The notes beneath the pieces are model-generated. The model saw nothing but the letters and a program-made list of their open reading frames with translations, had not been told where the DNA came from and searched no databases. DNA of 5,383 nt, taken from NCBI GenBank assembly GCA_902493545.1, contig CABUQI010000088.1:1-5383 (forward strand), given 5' to 3'. Shown here in pieces: positions 4,999 through 5,383 of the stretch. The position numbers and the translations under genes were made by a program. Positions within the stretch are counted from its first letter, which is position 1; every line of letters begins with the position of its first letter. The DNA comes from an uncultured Collinsella sp. (GTDB taxonomy: Bacteria > Actinomycetota > Coriobacteriia > Coriobacteriales > Coriobacteriaceae).

Positions 4999-5383
4999 AT
5001 GGCACAGAGCGCGAACATGGATGCATCGGAGCTTGCACGCGATATTGCGGCCGGCCTGGCATCGGCAACGACGGCAACGGAGCGCGCGGCGCTGGTGCCC
5101 GCAGAGCTCGTCGAGGCCATTCAGCAACTAAAAACCCAACGTGACGCGGTGATCCTAGCGCACTATTACGTGGCGCCCGAGGTGCAGGCCGTGGCTGATT
5201 ACGTCGGCGACAGCTTCTACCTGGCTAAGCTCGCTAAAAGCCTGCCGCAGCAGACCATCGTGCTGTGCGGCGTGGAGTTTATGGGCGAGAGCGCCAAACT
5301 GCTCAATCCCACTAAGACCGTGCTGCTGCCCGAGCCGGGCGCGGACTGTCCCATGGCGCACATGGTCAAGCGCGAGACGGTCG
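4999..5383 (+). CDS. nadA: Quinolinate synthase NadA (N-terminal part, cut by window edge)
   Basis: NadA condenses iminoaspartate (from NadB) with dihydroxyacetone phosphate to quinolinate, using a [4Fe-4S] cluster, in de novo NAD synthesis in the cytoplasm. The 128 residues present cover the first of the three pseudo-repeats. Visible are AVILAHYYVAPEVQ (50-63, with the His55-Tyr56-Tyr57 substrate-site motif), VADYVGDSFYLAKLA (65-79), CGVEFMGESAKLLNP (90-104) and ADCPMAHM (115-122), whose Cys117 is the expected first cluster ligand. The other two ligand cysteines lie beyond the right edge (full length is about 300-370 aa). The N-terminal 36 residues are alanine-rich and poorly conserved. The ATG at 4999 has AGGGG 5 bases upstream; the in-frame TTG just before it is too close to that site. 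nadB and nadC would be expected downstream. The strong inverted repeat over its promoter points to repression when niacin or NAD is plentiful. Confidence 0.97.
   Translation, partial: MAQSANMDASELARDIAAGLASATTATERAALVPAELVEAIQQLKTQRDAVILAHYYVAPEVQAVADYVGDSFYLAKLAKSLPQQTIVLCGVEFMGESAKLLNPTKTVLLPEPGADCPMAHMVKRETV

Overview
The window is GC-rich, gene-dense bacterial DNA. Its gene content and protein sequences fit an anaerobic Coriobacteriia actinomycete, most likely Collinsella or a close relative. That assignment rests on the look of the proteins (a [NiFe]-hydrogenase maturation HypF next to a NikR, a NadA, an AgrC/AgrA-type GHKL/LytTR pair) and on base composition, not on a marker gene, so it is an inference. 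Eight protein genes are supported; two are cut by the window edges (hypF on the left, nadA on the right). No RNA gene, transposon or CRISPR array was seen.

Left block, 1-1500, minus strand: an operon read from right to left as a small histidine-rich helical protein (82 aa), then nikR (1 bp further on, GTG start), then hypF (29 bp further on). The NikR has all four nickel ligands of the family and, in addition, a 31-residue Cys/His-rich N-terminal tail in front of its ribbon-helix-helix domain. The operon ties a nickel-sensing repressor to maturation of the Ni-dependent hydrogenase centre; the small protein is unrecognised and may be a nickel-handling partner.

Middle block, 1501-2757: a minus-strand thioredoxin (trxA) with its own intrinsic terminator about 120 bp beyond the stop codon. 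A divergent plus-strand gene of 191 aa weakly resembles the uracil-DNA glycosylase superfamily but lacks a recognisable full active site. The 136 bp between these two genes holds two perfect inverted repeats and a consensus -10 box. The 64 bp between the 191-aa gene and the convergent kinase gene have only weak dyads and no clear intrinsic terminator.

Right block, 2758-5383: a minus-strand two-component pair, with a LytTR response regulator overlapping by one base a seven-helix GHKL sensor kinase of the AgrC kind. No obvious peptide-signal gene or AgrB-type processing gene lies beside it. Divergently, nadA (quinolinate synthase, first step committed to the pyridine ring in de novo NAD synthesis) starts at 4999. 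Its promoter is overlapped by a perfect 19-bp inverted repeat with a 6-base centre, almost certainly an operator for an NAD/niacin repressor.

The most unusual points are the metal-binding tail on NikR, the unknown small protein coupled to it, the strong operator in front of nadA, and the divergent 191-aa protein.
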